Shown: piece after piece, positions 1 through 12,622 of the stretch
Numbering within the stretch: position 1 is the stretch's first letter
How the letters are laid out: each line of letters opens with the position of its first letter
DNA from: Anisodus tanguticus
Lineage: Eukaryota > Streptophyta > Magnoliopsida > Solanales > Solanaceae
DNA length: 64,000 nucleotides
Direction of reading: 5' to 3'
Assembly: GCA_034509755.1 (NCBI GenBank)
Contig: CM067541.1
Span: forward strand, 7,056,001-7,120,000
Program-made: the position numbers and the translations under genes
Notes under the pieces: model-generated
Databases searched by the model: none
What the model saw: the letters and a program-made list of their open reading frames with translations, nothing else
Told to the model about the DNA's origin: nothing

Positions 1-193
1 ATGAACTTCAGTTTTCCTGATTCCATTTATGACTTTTAGGCTAGTATAGATTATATTACTATGCAATTAGAATCAACGAGTGATTCATATGAGATTCAAG
101 AACAAGTTTTTAAGGCTTAGAAAACCCTAGTTTTCAAAAAATTAAGGAAAGCTCATAGAAACAATTAAAGTTCTAATTTTTATCATCCTTATC
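1..193. other. AT-rich sequence, no gene seen
   Basis: No coding pattern or recognisable repeat was seen. The last eight bases (186-193, tccttatc) are the left target-site duplication of the hAT-like element that follows. Confidence 0.5.
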
Positions 194-1641
194 TAGGGGT
201 GGACGTTCGGTATTCGGTTCGGTATTTTCAAAGTTCGGGTTCGGTAATTCAGTAATCGGTGATCGGTAATTGAAAGTACATACCAAATACCAAATTTTCA
301 AACTTTGATTCGATAATTCGGTAATCGGCAAAATAATACTTCGATTTGATTCGGTATTCAGTATTACCGTATTAATTTCAAAGTCGGCTATTTTATATCA
401 TAAGAACCTCACTGTATCACTTGTTCTAATAGTACTTGTTTGCCTTTGAATACGATACTTATGATTATTGAATCAAGTTCAAAAGTAACTCGTTATGAAT
501 GCTTTACTCTTAATTGTTTTACAACAAAACGGAAGAACTCTTAAAAGTAACTTGTTCTAACATTACTTAATTGTTTCCACAAACTGTTATGTCAATTAAG
601 AATTATGTTTAAGACAATAAAAACTTAGAAGCTGAACAAAGAACTCATTTAAGACATGAAATAATTAGCTTTGGTCTCAAAAAACAAAGAACAATCCTAA
701 ACTATCCAAAACAAACTTATCCAAACTCTTAAGAATTTCATTTATTGGATTCAAGTTGAATATACTGAACTCCAAGAATCGTGATAACGGATCCAACAAA
801 GTGCCGAATCAGTCTACAGAGTTATTTTAGATCAATCTTGAAACCAGTAGTACATATGATTTTACTGATCAAACAAAGCATGTGGAACTTTCAGAAAGCA
901 TTCATATTTTAGAAACTTATGCTATTTCCATCTTCTTGTAGAAGAAAATAACATCAGCAAAAGACTACAGCAGCATCTTCCCAGACTAGTTACTCTTTTT
1001 TATAAGTAATCATATTATATAAAAACAGCACTAAGATGGAGCGATAAAAATTACAAATTGTGGAAGGCCTCAATCATATCTAGCATGGAAATACAATTTT
1101 GTTTAAGGCTATGTATGTTGCTACGTTTGCCTTCAAAAATTCAATTGTTTCTTTCCAAAACTAGTTACTTCATTGACAACTCCAGGTATAAAATCTTGTA
1201 GAGCCCTTGTAAGAAGGGACAAATAGAACTAAAAGTATGAAAGAGTGGAAAAAAAGAAACTACCAATTAAGAATGTGTCACACTCAATAACATGCTTGGA
1301 AACTACAACAAAGATTAGAATCTTTTCTTTACAGTGCTAAAATAATCAAAAGTTGCCACCACCTCATGCATATTTTACCACAACCACATTAGAAACATGA
1401 CCCTCGTGGAATGCTGAACCTATTAGTTCAGACTAAGACAAACGGATAAAAGACCTACGACATAAGCTCCACAGGGATGGATGTGTAACTGTTTCCATAC
1501 ATTCGGTATTTGGTATTTAGCGAATAGTAAAATTATTTTTTCCGAATATCGAAATAATAAAAAGCCCTCCCGAATACCGTACCGAATTATCAAAATTCTC
1601 GGTTCGGAAATTTGGATTTCGGTGATTTATGCCCAGCCCCA
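194..1641. mobile_element. Non-autonomous hAT-like DNA transposon
   Basis: The segment starts taggggtggac and ends gcccagcccca, so the ends are imperfect inverted repeats of the CAGGGGTGGGC type. It is flanked by tccttatc (186-193) and ttcttatc (1642-1649), an 8-bp target-site duplication with one mismatch; 8 bp is typical of hAT elements. Both subterminal regions (about 205-380 and 1500-1630) carry many copies of a TTCGGTA/TACCGAA word in both orientations, the kind of subterminal array that hAT transposases bind. The 1.1-kb middle has no transposase reading frame, so the element is probably a deletion derivative mobilised in trans. The class call is inference from ends and duplication length. 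Confidence 0.8.
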
Positions 1642-1649
1642 TTCTTATC

Positions 1650-2820
1650 AGTTGTAGTGCGATTATTGAATGTGGAGTAATACGTTTGCTAGCTTTTAGT
1701 AGGAATCAAGGTATATCTCTTTTTTGAACATACTCTTCAACCTTTAAAAATGGTTTCTTTGGGAAGATTTCATGTGCGTGAGGAACAAGCCCTCATGGAA
1801 CCTTAGGTGTATCATACTATATATATGTATTCGTGACTTCTCCTATCAAAGGATTGTTAAAACTGATTTATAAAATTTTGCACTTTGAATATGATTTATC
1901 CTATAAGGGACGTTTTAAACTTGATTTCGGAAGCTTCGATGTTTCATGGTGTTTTGCCCTATGAACGGGTTTTGTTGAAGTTGAAATTTATCTAATGACT
2001 TGAACATGGTTTCTAAACCTATTAACTATTAACGGAATGTTGAACATAATCCATGCCATGATTTGAGATTCCGCTTCCATGCCATGATTTGTAATTCGAC
2101 TAATATGCCAAGACTTATATTTGTTTGTGTTTGAGCCTTTATGGGCAAGTTGTGCTAGTCCAGAGGACGATTAGCCATTATGGATTCTAACGTATCGATA
2201 CGAGTATTGTTGTGTCAATCCAGAGGACGATTGACCTCCGAGGCGTGTAGCCCGATGCATCTATTGATGTGCTAGTCTAGAGGACGATTAGCCTCCATGA
2301 GAAAATAACCCCGGTATATTTATTATTGTGCTAGTCCATAGAACGATTAGCCTCTGAGGGATGGTAATCCGGTGCATCAATTAATTGTTCATCCGTGAGT
2401 TGGCATGTATTGATTCTTTGGTTGCCATAAGTTGGCTTGTTGATGATTCTGGGTTCATAAGTGAAGACTTAATTTGATAAAGGGTAAATGAGCTAAGCTT
2501 GTTATGTTCTTTGTTATTGGTTTCATCCTTGATGATTTCACTAAGTTGAATGGCTAACTTTATCTTTGGGATTTCGAACATTTTTGAAAGAACTTAAGGT
2601 AATGAGAACGACTTAAGGATTCAAAACGATTATATCTTCATCATAGACTTTCACTAATTTTATTTCATAATTGTGATCATGATTTCCTCTAGCTATTTAT
2701 ACATTATTTGATTAAATAATGAAATATTATTAAAAGAGGTAAATGTCTAGTGATTTATAAGGTGCTTCCTATGTTGTTCATAGCATTGGATGCCTATTAC
2801 ATCCAGGGTCGGGTTTAAGG
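1650..2820. other. Probable LTR-derived debris upstream of the gypsy element
   Basis: No gene is supported here. The segment contains a short tandem repeat (2151-2385) and ends near 2810-2826 in ccagggtcgggttt...tgaca, which resembles the 3' end of Ty3/gypsy LTRs. A matching 5' end was not located, so it is left as unassigned retroelement debris. Confidence 0.35.
2151..2385 (+). repeat. Four-copy tandem repeat of about 59 bp
   Basis: A unit beginning tgtgctagtccagaggacga recurs at about 2151, 2211, 2268 and 2327. Each copy carries a gaggacgatt(a/g)acc core followed by a more variable half. Arrays like this are common inside plant gypsy LTRs, which fits the surrounding debris. Confidence 0.75.
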
Positions 2821-3443
2821 TATGACATCTCATGAGAAATTATGAGGGTTGAGATTCGTGATAGAGCTTTGAACATGTATTTTCATGCCACATGCCCTTT
2901 GATGATGAAGATAGGGCCTATGGAGGCCATTGGATAGTAAGCCAAAAGGTTGTACCTCATATGGATGATTGCTTGGAAGGAAGTTGAAGATGAATGCACA
3001 AGAGTGAAAGCCACAATAAGTAGGTAGAGGCGTGTGAACTTGAAGGTCCTATGTTTGGGTTATTTGTGCAAAGGTCACTTTTGGGCGTTGTTTTAATAGG
3101 AAAAACTATAAATAGGACTCTTAGTTATTTTCATTCTCTTAGCTTGGTAGTTATAGTGTTAATCTTAGTGATTAGTAGATTGATAGCTAATTAAGGTGGA
3201 TTCCTTAGTTGGTTATTGAACTATTTTTCATCGATTTAATATAGAGATTGCTCACTTGTTGATTCATTTGAGACTCCTAGTTTGACTTTGAATAATATAG
3301 GTTCGTTAGTAGGATTCGATTAGGATGATTTGGTATACAATCCAAGTTTGCCCATAAATCCTTAACTAATTAGGTCTTGTTTCTATCCTTTATTTTCTGC
3401 AATCATCTTTTGATTTGATTTTTTCGTTTAAGGAATTGTATCA
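2821..3443 (+). repeat. Left (5') LTR of gypsy element
   Basis: From about 2827 it aligns with 9595-9848 plus 12628-13014 of the right LTR, sharing stretches such as ttatgagggttgagattc and ttagtgattagtagattg. Its extreme 5' end looks altered compared with the right LTR (tgatatgatcctag), so the start is approximate. It ends ...gtatca just before the primer-binding site. Confidence 0.75.
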
Positions 3444-3445
3444 TT

Positions 3446-3457
3446 TGATATCAGAGC
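3446..3457 (+). promoter_or_regulatory. Primer-binding site (initiator Met tRNA type)
   Basis: The sequence tgatatcagagc lies two bases after the left LTR. It differs by one base from TGGTATCAGAGC, complementary to the 3' end of plant initiator methionine tRNA, which primes reverse transcription in most plant LTR elements. Confidence 0.75.
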
Positions 3458-4137
3458 TTATACTAAAGGATTTTCTCTATAATTCTTAATTCTAGATTCT
3501 TCATATTTTAAAAAACAAAAAAAAACTGAAAATTTAAAAATCACAAAAACAAATGTTATTGTTGTTGGATTTGGTCAGATTTGAGGTTAGAATTAAGACA
3601 AGCCATCGCGGAAGAGTAATTTTTGTTCAGAAAATGCCGGGGTTGAGTGTGTGACGCGAGTCTATCAGGAACACACAAAAAAAGTTCAGAGAGCTATATC
3701 ATTCACGACACACCCGCGATGTGAGTCCATCGCGCACAACCTGCAGTGAATTCGAATTTTTTTCTAAGTATCTAAATAATTTGTCTCTTTACTAACATCA
3801 CTTCTTTGATTCTCCTAACTAATTAACAACTAGTAATCGATCTTACTTGTTGTTAACTAGTCCTTGAGTCCGATTTCATTTTGTGCTAATTTTTTTCAAG
3901 CTTTTCTTGTTTATCTCGTTGAAACTTCTTTGGCTCCTTCTGTATGCTTATTGAGTCATCTGTATTTCTAATCAACAAGAATATATTTCCACAAGGCTTA
4001 GCAATTGTGTGTGTTGATTAGATTAGAGATTTTCCACCAAATTTCGGAGAACACAAAAGTGAGGTAAGGCTTGAGTGCAAATACGAGTGACGTGAGAAAC
4101 TTTTGCTTCTAATGTGTTTGTTGAGTTTGCAGGTACT

Positions 4138-4790
4138 ATGACTAATTCTGGAGGTTAATCTCATGACGAAGAGGACCCGATGTCCCTCATACTTAGAGAG
4201 CTGACGAGGTTGAGTACGGAAGTATGAGGAATGAGGGAGCAAAAGGGTAGAACGGATACTAGGTTGGTGAATGTTGAACATGTGAGTCGAATGGGTACTC
4301 CCCGATCGAATGTTGGCGACGAATCAGGTAAGAATCCTAATACCTCACTGACCATTACCCCGAGGCAATTGCATATGATATTCCTTCCCCAAGATACTCT
4401 CAACCCTTCTCTAAATATTCCACCATCTACTATCCCAAACACCAACACCCAAGGATTTGAGGCGAACCAATCCTCAAACCAACCCCCACCTATATCGACC
4501 ACCCAAAGATGAACCACCCCCATAAGTGACCCCGAAAGTCACTCCACCAAATGTTCCCCACATACCCCTACATGCACCACCATAAAACTTTCCCCCGAAT
4601 CCATTTCCAAAACCTCATGTATAACAAAAACGTTGAGGAGGTTGAGCGAGAGAGAAGGTGGGAAGAGCCATGATATGAAGGGAGACGTGGGTATAATGTC
4701 CATAGGGGACGAGGGAGGCTAGGAGGTATTGATAGACTCTATGGTCATGACTATAGGGGTAAATGGCAAGGTCATGAAGATCGGGGTGAC
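4138..4790 (+). pseudogene. gypsy gag, N-terminal part (broken)
   Basis: An ATG at 4138 opens a gag-like sequence, but a stop codon appears within the first ten codons and others follow. The longest open piece (about 4231-4512) is polar and rich in Pro, Asn, Thr and Gln, like the low-complexity N-terminus of Ty3/gypsy gag. The later part, rich in Arg, Gly and Asp codons, runs up to an inserted LTR at about 4791 and continues on its far side at 6996. Assignment rests on position after the LTR and primer-binding site and on continuity across the insertion. Confidence 0.55.
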
Positions 4791-6995
4791 TATTACACCC
4801 CGTATTTTTACGCTCGTATGTGTCGTAAGTTAAGTCATGTAAAGCCCAGTGAGACTAACATCTTATTTTTTTGGATGAAAACAAGTTTAAACAAGTTTTA
4901 CATATGTTTCGTAAGAATTTGGCGTTAAATGGACTAAAGAAATTAAGTTCGTCGAAACTAGGGGAAAGATAGACAAAATTACCGACCTAATTTTTGGCCC
5001 GACTTGTCGGAAATATATCTCCTAGTATATAAGGAATTATAGAGTGCATAACTATCTAAATTTAAGTTCAGAGAGTCTACTTTTCAATGCAACTAACAGT
5101 TTGTCAATCAGGGAAATACGGCTAAAATGAAGGACCGTACAAAATTGTACGATCCATAGAAAAATTGTATGGATTGTAAAATAAAATACGACCCGTACTT
5201 ACTGGCCGTAAAAAGGGCGGTGTAGCTTCTTTTTCTTGTATAAAAATGAGGCTCACAACTTTGGGTATTCATTTTTCATCCAACCAGACCCTAAATCATT
5301 CCAAAAGCTCTCTCAAATGTCTTCCATAAACTTACAACTAAATCTAAGGATAAACCACATAAGTTCAACATAAAGAATCCTATGGCTAATGCTAGCTTCC
5401 TTTCCTTCTTGTTGTGACGAATTGTAAGGTGATTTGGTATTGAAGTAAACCAAGGGACAGAGGATTCTTGGTGTATTTGAGGTAAGCCTCGTCTTCCCTG
5501 GCCTAATCTTAAGTTTATACAAGTGTTGGATTGAATTTTGTTGGAAGATTCTTGGAGAAATTAGTAATCACGAAACTTAAGTTAAGCTTTATTGTGTGGA
5601 CTGTTTTTACATGATTTAAGCTACCAAATGGAGTTGTAAAGGTATGTGTAGAATTATGGGGATAATAAGGAGAATGGATAAGGGTTGTGTGCTAAGACAT
5701 GTTGAATTTGAACCATAAATGACCCTATGAAGTTATGCACATAAGTTGTTCGATAAAAGCCTAAAAGAACTTTCTTATAGAATATGAATTTGACATTGAC
5801 ACCAACCCTTTGTGTGATATAGATAACCGTCTGTAGTAGGTACGAGAACTCATGGGACATTGTCGCTTCATGAATAAGGTATGTAAGGCTTACCCTTTTG
5901 TGGCATGACTCGTAATACAAATGACTACCTAAAAGTGATACTTTTCAAGCTTATCTAAATCATCCATATTTCATTCTTTGATAAGATAATTCATGTCCTT
6001 TGTGACCTCGTATCCTATATGTCTATGGTTGGTTAGGTGGAAGTTGGCTGGAAGTGATGAACGTAGCGACAATAATACTAGTCGGAGGATAACGACTATA
6101 GGCCACTCTGACTCAAGTCATGGTGTCTTTGAGGTCTTGCATTACACTTATATATATATATGTATTTATTTTCCTATTGAATCACGCTATAGTTGGTCGG
6201 GTACGACACTTATACGTGCACACCTTTGTAGTTGGTTTTAATATTACCGAGTCTTATTAAGGTCGGTATGATATGATATGATTTTTCCCACAGAGAGGCT
6301 TGACACTATATTATACGGCCCCATAGAAAGGCTTGATTTTACTTTCATGCACATATTCATGGTTATGTCAGTGGTATACCATTAGCGGCATTTCTGAGTT
6401 TCAAGTTGACTTCTGTATCCCTATCTTGTTTTACATTCCTTATTTATTTGTTTTGCTTGCCTTACATATTCAGTATATCTTTCGTAATGATATCCCTTTT
6501 ATTGGGGACACTGTGTTTTATGACCGCATGTGCAGATAGATAATTTGAGAGTCTCCTTAGTAGGATCACTATTCAGCTTGAGTTGGACCACTCCTCTTCT
6601 TCCAGAATTGGTGTCTGAGTCTTGGTATGTATTTACGTACATATTATGAGTATGGCGGGGCCCTGTCCCGAACTGGTTTTTGTTATATGACTGTTAGAGG
6701 CTTATAGACTAGTGGGTTATGTATTATTGTATTATATGGCCTGGTCGGCCTTCTTATCAGTTTGATAGTACTATAGTTATGGCTTTGCCGACCTCCTGAG
6801 GTTAGTTGTGGCCTTGTCGGCTTTACGATATATGTACATATGTTGGTTTGGTTGTCACTTGTTCAGTTTGTTATTTTCAGTTTCTCTTATAGTTGTTAAT
6901 CTGAGACCTTGTCGGCCCAAACAGTTATATGTTCATGCTATGATATACAGATGGTACGCTCGAGCCATTCAGGGCTCGGGTGCCGGCCACCCCCA
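4791..6995 (+). mobile_element. Nested solo LTR of a second gypsy family, inside gag
   Basis: The segment starts tattacaccccgtatttt, one base from the TGTTACACC start typical of this LTR class, and interrupts the gag frame, which resumes at 6996. Its 3' half shares a layout with the LTR at 9854-12622, including ggggccctgtccc followed by agaggctta...gtgggttat. The 3' end stops at ...gggtgccggccac, short of the GTGACA terminus, so the tail seems deleted and no target duplication can be shown. No internal coding domain is present, so it is read as a solo LTR. Short open frames inside it have no recognisable domains. Confidence 0.65.
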
Positions 6996-7860
6996 ATGAA
7001 GTTGAGGTATGATAGTGACCAAGATTGTAATTTTAGCACAGTCAAGATGAACTTTACCAAGTTCAAGGGAAGTAGTGATCCGGAAGAGTTCTTAGAATAG
7101 AGGTTGCAAAGCGAAAGGTTCTTTCTCAACAACAATAACTCGGATGCATTGAAGGATAAGTATGCCCTCAATCAATTTGAAGGGTATGCTTTTACTTGGT
7201 GGGAATCCAAAAAAAGGGCTAGAGCTCAACTCCACATCTATGACATTCCTACTCGGCAAGAGTTGGTTGAGCTTATGGAATCAAGGTATATGTAACTCCA
7301 AACTACTATCAAAGTGTGCACAAGAAGGTGTATATTCTAAGGTAAGGCAACAAGAGTGTTGAAGAATACTTCGATGAGTTTGAAAATTTGAGAATGAAGT
7401 CTAAAATCGAAAAGCATGTGAACTACACCATGATAAGATTTGTGGCCAACTTGAATCATGAGATCTTCCGACCCATGAGGATACAAACTTATAGAAATTT
7501 AGAGAAAGTTTTCCATGATGCTTCCAAGATTGTGGCAGATTTGAAAGAAGAAAAGTCGTACAAGGCCAAGAGTACAACATCATCATCATGGAGTAAAGAT
7601 GAAAACAAGTGGAAGTCTTTCACTTGGGAGAAGCCCAAAGCTAATACTCAAGATCCCAAAACAAAGTTGACTACAAACTGAAAGGTGGTAACAATTCTAA
7701 ATTTATCGTTCCTCGTCCTTCCACTATTCAATATTTCAAATGTCAAGAGAGAGGGCATATTGCTAGTGAATATCCTAATCGGAGGTCAATTGTGACCATA
7801 CGAGATGGGTACCAAACCGATTATGAAGATGAGAGGGGAGTAGATAGTGATATTAACTGG
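6996..7860 (+). pseudogene. gypsy gag, C-terminal part with dead zinc knuckle
   Basis: The frame resumes with a retrotransposon gag core: a stretch containing FKGSSDPEEFLE, then a segment ending AFTWWESKKRAR, then the usual VADLKEE region near 7540. A stop replaces the expected Trp after EEFLE, and frameshifts lie near 7290-7390 and 7680. The single CCHC zinc knuckle (about 7727-7780) is degenerate: two of its cysteines read as tyrosine. The gag could not have bound RNA normally through this motif. Confidence 0.75.
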
Positions 7861-7865
7861 AGAGG

Positions 7866-7970
7866 GTAGAGTATACGCAGATCTTACCTTTATCTTGTTA
7901 GGTAGAGCGATTATTTCCGAAAGACCATCGGCTCAAGACAAAGCATAAGCACAATGGATAAATAGAGTGA
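7866..7970 (-). repeat. RTE LINE 3'-tail fragment inserted in gypsy
   Basis: On the plus strand this reads gtagagtatacgcagatctt and continues to ctcaagacaaagcataagcac. It matches the 3' untranslated tail of the RTE LINE at 58866-59850, so it is a minus-orientation fragment. The terminal TTG repeats and any coding part are missing. Confidence 0.65.
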
Positions 7971-8640
7971 GCATGAGGGAGAAATCATGGGTGACGATGA
8001 AGAGCAAATGGAGGAGAGAGTAGATTTTACAATTGCTGTAAGGCGAGCCACGGGTGCACTAGCTAGGGAAGAGCTTAATCAAATAAAAAACTTGTTCCAT
8101 GCTAGGTGCAATATAATGGACAAGTGTGTTATTTTTTTAAAAAGAATTGATTATTAATGTTAAGAAGTACAATTTTTATGAGAAAGGAAAGAAAACTTTT
8201 GTAGTGAGTCAATCATTGGTTAAACACATGAAGTTTCCTACTCGAAAACACCCTAGACCCTAGAAACTCCAATGGTACGATGATTGTGGTGAAGTGATGG
8301 TGACCAAAAAATCGGTTATCAAGTTTAGCATTGGAAGGTATGAGGATGAGATGTTGTCCCGATGCAAGTAAGTCATATATTGCTTGGAAGGCCTTGGCAA
8401 TTTGATAAGGATGCCCAACATAGTGAAATAACCAATAAGTACTCATTTGTATTTGGAGGTTGAAAATACATTCTTGCCTCACTGACATCCTATCAAGTGA
8501 GTGAAAAAATGATCAAATCATGAAGGAACTCCTAGAGAAGATTCAAAAGAAGGAAATGGAGAAGCATGAAAAGGATACCTTGGTGCTCAAGGAGGACAAG
8601 GTTCAACACAGGAGAAGGCTAAAATGTGCATAATTGCCAA
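7971..8640 (+). pseudogene. gypsy protease region remnant
   Basis: Broken translation contains the signatures found downstream of the gypsy aspartic protease core: a segment reading SLVKHMKFPTRKHPRP, a DCGEVMVTKKSV-like stretch (about 8280-8320) and LLGRPWQFDKDAQH (about 8375-8425). Between 8125 and 8160 the catalytic D-S/T-G region is disrupted. Multiple stops and frame changes make it non-coding. Assignment is from family motifs read by eye. Confidence 0.65.
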
Positions 8641-8688
8641 ACCTAGTACTTTCTTGAAAGGAGTTGGTGGAAAACCTTATGGTGTGTC

Positions 8689-9033
8689 TTGTCAACAACG
8701 ATCTCCTATTGCATACTAACCAAATCTACTAGCATGTTGCCTAGAAGTGTGACTTCTCTTTTGCAGGATTATGATGATATAACATCCAAGAAGGTGCCAA
8801 AGGGAATACCTCATCCTCAAGGTTTGCACATCTCTCTTTCCAACCCTTTTAGTCATCGGATGAGTAATTCTATAGACTGTATTTGGGGTATCCCAAGAAC
8901 CATGGGAAAACATAATAATATTTGTGTTGTGGTGGATAGAATTCCAAAATTATCTAACTGTATGCCATACCATAAATATGATGATATCTCTCATGTGGTT
9001 TTTTTGTGTGGTAGTAACACTCTTGAACAATAA
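8689..9033 (+). pseudogene. gypsy pol remnant: RT start joined to integrase
   Basis: The first half resembles the beginning of Ty3/gypsy reverse transcriptase (LLQDYDDI...VPKGIPHPQG). The second half (about 8875-8995) resembles integrase core sequence (IWGIPRTMGKHNNICVVVDR, followed by YHKYDDISHVVFL). The catalytic part of RT, all of RNase H and the integrase zinc finger are missing, so a deletion of well over a kilobase has joined RT to INT in one open frame. No activity is expected. Confidence 0.65.
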
Positions 9034-9577
9034 TTGAATCATTTCTTGTGTTGCTACTTGAATTTCGGGCTTATATGAAGAGTGTGTGCATGTTAACTTG
9101 GAAGATATCCTAGTCTTTGACCCGAGTATTATATTTATTTGTCATGATTGGGTAGTCACTCTATTTTTTTAGTAGAGCTAGTGCAAAGAATAAGATCTTT
9201 ATTTGCGTTGGTCTTATTTTGGGTATTGTACCTAGTCATGAGGAAGGTCAGTCTTATTTTAGAAATGAAGATCGAATGTGCTTCATGTCATCTAGAACCA
9301 ATGTAGCATCACATGCTCCTTTAAATCCATTAGTTTCTTTACTTTGTCCTCATTTCAAGATATTTGGAGGGATCAACTTCTTGATGCCTCATATGTGAAA
9401 ATTTTATTTTTGGTGATCATTATTACGTGGTTGTACCACAAATTTACACATCTTTGGCATGAGAATAAGATTGTTGTCTATTGTGCTAACCCTCATGCTA
9501 TGAGGACCTTCGTATATCTTCCCTTGATTTTTACCAAGTTCGAATTCGAGGATGAATTCTTTTTAAGAAGGGGAGGA
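9034..9577 (+). pseudogene. gypsy integrase tail remnant and polypurine tract
   Basis: An open piece at 9344-9580 ends with an acidic stretch and a short Arg-Gly run just before the right LTR, as is usual for gypsy pol C-termini. The purine run agaaggggagga ends at 9577 and serves as the polypurine tract that primes plus-strand DNA. The stretch 9034-9343 has no recognisable domain. Confidence 0.5.
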
Positions 9578-9853
9578 TGATATGATCCTAGAAAGCTCAT
9601 GGGCAATTATGAGGGTTGAGATTCATGATAGAGCTTTGAACATATATTTCTATGCCACACACCTTTTGATGATAAAGATAGGGTCTTTGGAGGCCATTGA
9701 AGAGCAAGCCACAAGGGTGTACATCATGTGGATGATTTCTTGGAAGGAAGTTGAAGATGAAGGCACAAGAGTGTAGGCCACAATAAGTGGCTAGAGGCGT
9801 GTGAGCTTGGAGGCCCCATGTTTGGATTATTTGTGCAAATGTTACTTTTGGAC

Positions 9854-12622
9854 TGTTACACCTCGTAAGATTAAGGAAATATGATTCAAATATTGGAAAT
9901 TAGTATACAAGAGGATGTGATTCCGGAAAGATATTGGTCACAATGAGGGTGACGTTGGAAACTTATAAAAATTGTATAGTCCTGATATGGGTTAATAATG
10001 TATTATAAAATTATGACATTGAGGATACGAGGCTTATGAAATTCTCAGAAATAAAAAGAAGTGGGTTTGAGATTTATTAATTGAAGAACTTGGGGGCCAA
10101 AGTGTAAAAAGAGATTTTTATAACCTACACTCACCTCTTCATCTTCATTCTAACTTAACCAAAAACTCTCATCTTTTCTCTCCTCCAAGCCAGCCGAAAA
10201 ACCCATTCACCCATAACCAAATTTAAGGTTTTTATCTCCTCTTCTTAGACTACATTTTCACCAAAAATTAGAAGGCAAAACAACACCAAAAATAGTGGCA
10301 AAAACAGCCACTGCTGGCTGAGAATATGCCCAGGAATTTCAAGATTTTGGGATGAAATTTTGGAAGAAAAACGTGTAGGGATGATGGCTTAACATTGTAG
10401 AACACTTGCATGTCAATTGGAGTTGAAGAAGTGAACAAAAAAGGGAAAGAAATATGAAAACAGTGGGAATTTTCGGACCCGGGCAGTGAGCAAATTGTGC
10501 GGACTGTTTTGGATGAAATTTGAGGTATAAAATTCTTCTTTCTATAATTTAATTGGAATGCATGTTGTTAGAATTAAGGATATGAATTTGTGTTAAGGAA
10601 AATTTGGAATTTAAACAATGCATGTGACAATTTTGGGCTAGTTGCCAATTTGGGACTGATTTTGGTGATTGTTGGATTCGTTGGTTATTATTGTTATTAT
10701 TATCACTAATTGCATGATGAAATTGAAAGGAAACATTGATATTAAGTTTAAAATTAGTTATATGGAAGTATTGAAATATGGAATTGGATTTTAGGAGTTA
10801 AGAGAAGAGTTATGAAATTATGACATGTTGTGGCCAAGAACTTGCATGAAATCGTTGGACATGTTGAGATGGATATGGACTGTTTTATGGACTGTTTTAG
10901 GGTGTTATAATGCTGAAAATTTAGTTACTATTATGCATGTTTAAGTGTGGTAATTGCTAATGTAAGTCCTAAAGGAATAAGGGTGTAGAAAGGTGTAGAA
11001 AGGCTTCACATTCTACCCTCGTTGTTGTTGGAACATGGACTATTTTTGTGGGCTGTTTTAATGTGGATTAAGAGGCTAAATTTACATGAGAAGTGGGTGT
11101 GTAAATCCTCTTTGTTGTTGTTTTGGTTGTGCCCTTAATTGGTGCTTGGCTATTGATGTTATTAGCCTCGTTTGAAAGTTGTGGAAACATGTATAAGCAA
11201 GGGAAGTTCTACCCGAATTTTTATAGAATAGAAAGTCGTTATTCGATATAAAGTATGCCAGTGATCATAGAATTGACGAACGTATTACCATTATTATAGG
11301 TTGAAGTTTTAAAACGAGACGTACTCTAATATTGAGTTGATTAGTTCGTCTAAGAGGCATGTGAACTATTCCTTCTTTCTTTGGCATGATTTTTATTTAA
11401 TGAAGGTACGGCGGACGTACATGATTCTTATACAGTTTAATTCCTAAAGATGTTAGTTATGAGAAGTGCCTATGATTTTTCAGTAAAGAGTTTATTATGA
11501 CATTATTATAATGATTTTATTGGGAGTCAAATGAAAATTTTAATTGCATATGGTTACTCATGAAATATACTCGTGCTAAGTGTTATTACTTCACTTCACC
11601 GAGTCCCAATATGGGTCGGGTTATGTTCGTGCACAGCCTTGCATTGTTCACTGAGTCCCTCACTAGAGGGTCGGGTTACGTAGGATAGATCCATAGATGA
11701 GATATGACTTTACCGAGTCCTAGTATGGGCCGGGTTATGATATGACTTCACCGAGTCCTAATATGGGCCGGGTTATGATATGACTTCACCGAGTCCTAAT
11801 ATGGGCCGGGTTATGATATGATTCCACCGAGCCCCGCATTAGTGGGCCGGGTTATGTTACATGTATATATATGTATATGGACAGGCATTCATGTTTTCTT
11901 GACTTGACTCTCGTTTATTTTTATAAGGCACAACTGACTTTTATTGTATATGGCACAGTTGGATTTGAATCCTAATTTTTATACTGACCTCTTGTTATCC
12001 ATTGGCTACTTATGATCTCATTTGCAGTATTTCATGTTTACATACTCAGTACATTATTTCGTCGACCCCTTTCCTCGGGGGGGCGCGTTCATGCCCGCAG
12101 TACTGTGTGCTCGGTTGGTGACCCTCCGGTTTAGGTTCTCGCTTTTGTTTGGAAAGCTCCTTTGATCCAGAGCTTTACCATTTTGGTACAGAACCCCATC
12201 ATTTTGATTTATGTACATTTAGGGGCACGACGGGGCCCTGTCCCGTCATATGTCGTTGTTCTTTTTATAGAGGTCTGTAGACAGTTGTGGGTTATACTTA
12301 TGTAAGGGTTATAACTCTGTTTTGGTCAGTCATGCTATTGTACTCCGTGTTGGGGTGTCCCCATGTATATATGATATTATCTAGTGGCAGCCTTGTCGGC
12401 TTGTCTGTTGTATTGTGTTGGCTAGTTGTGACTCCTCAGGAGGCAGGTACATTCGGGGGTAAAGGCAGCTTGTCGGCTTGCCTACCCTAGCATATGTTGT
12501 TATTACAGCGTTATGCTGCCGAATTTCAGACTCATTAGGTGTTAGTTGGATTATGTGTGACAGGTCAGGATAATGACGCCATTAGGGCCGTTAGTCACGG
12601 CCCGTCGGGTCGGGTCGTGACA
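9854..12622 (+). mobile_element. Solo LTR (2.77 kb) of a second gypsy family with perfect TSD
   Basis: It starts tgttacacctcg and ends gggtcgtgaca, the canonical TG...CA ends of a large Ty3/gypsy LTR class. Five-base target duplications tggac flank it exactly (9849-9853 and 12623-12627). No gag, pol or primer site lies inside, so it is a solo LTR left by recombination between two LTRs of a full element. Its 3' half includes ggggccctgtcccgtc (about 12232), also seen in the nested LTR at 4791-6995. Confidence 0.9.
11697..11860 (+). repeat. 38-bp tandem repeat inside solo LTR
   Basis: A 38-bp unit containing accgagtcctaatatgggcc and ggttatgatatgactt repeats about four times, with looser copies from about 11590. 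The last copy is more diverged. Such arrays are a normal part of the long LTRs of this class. Confidence 0.8.

Noticed and set aside
130..160. Possible left half of the gypsy LTR start (aggaaagctca) separated from 2821 by insertions
   Set aside because: The match to the right LTR is only about ten bases and the preceding bases do not agree, so it was treated as coincidence.
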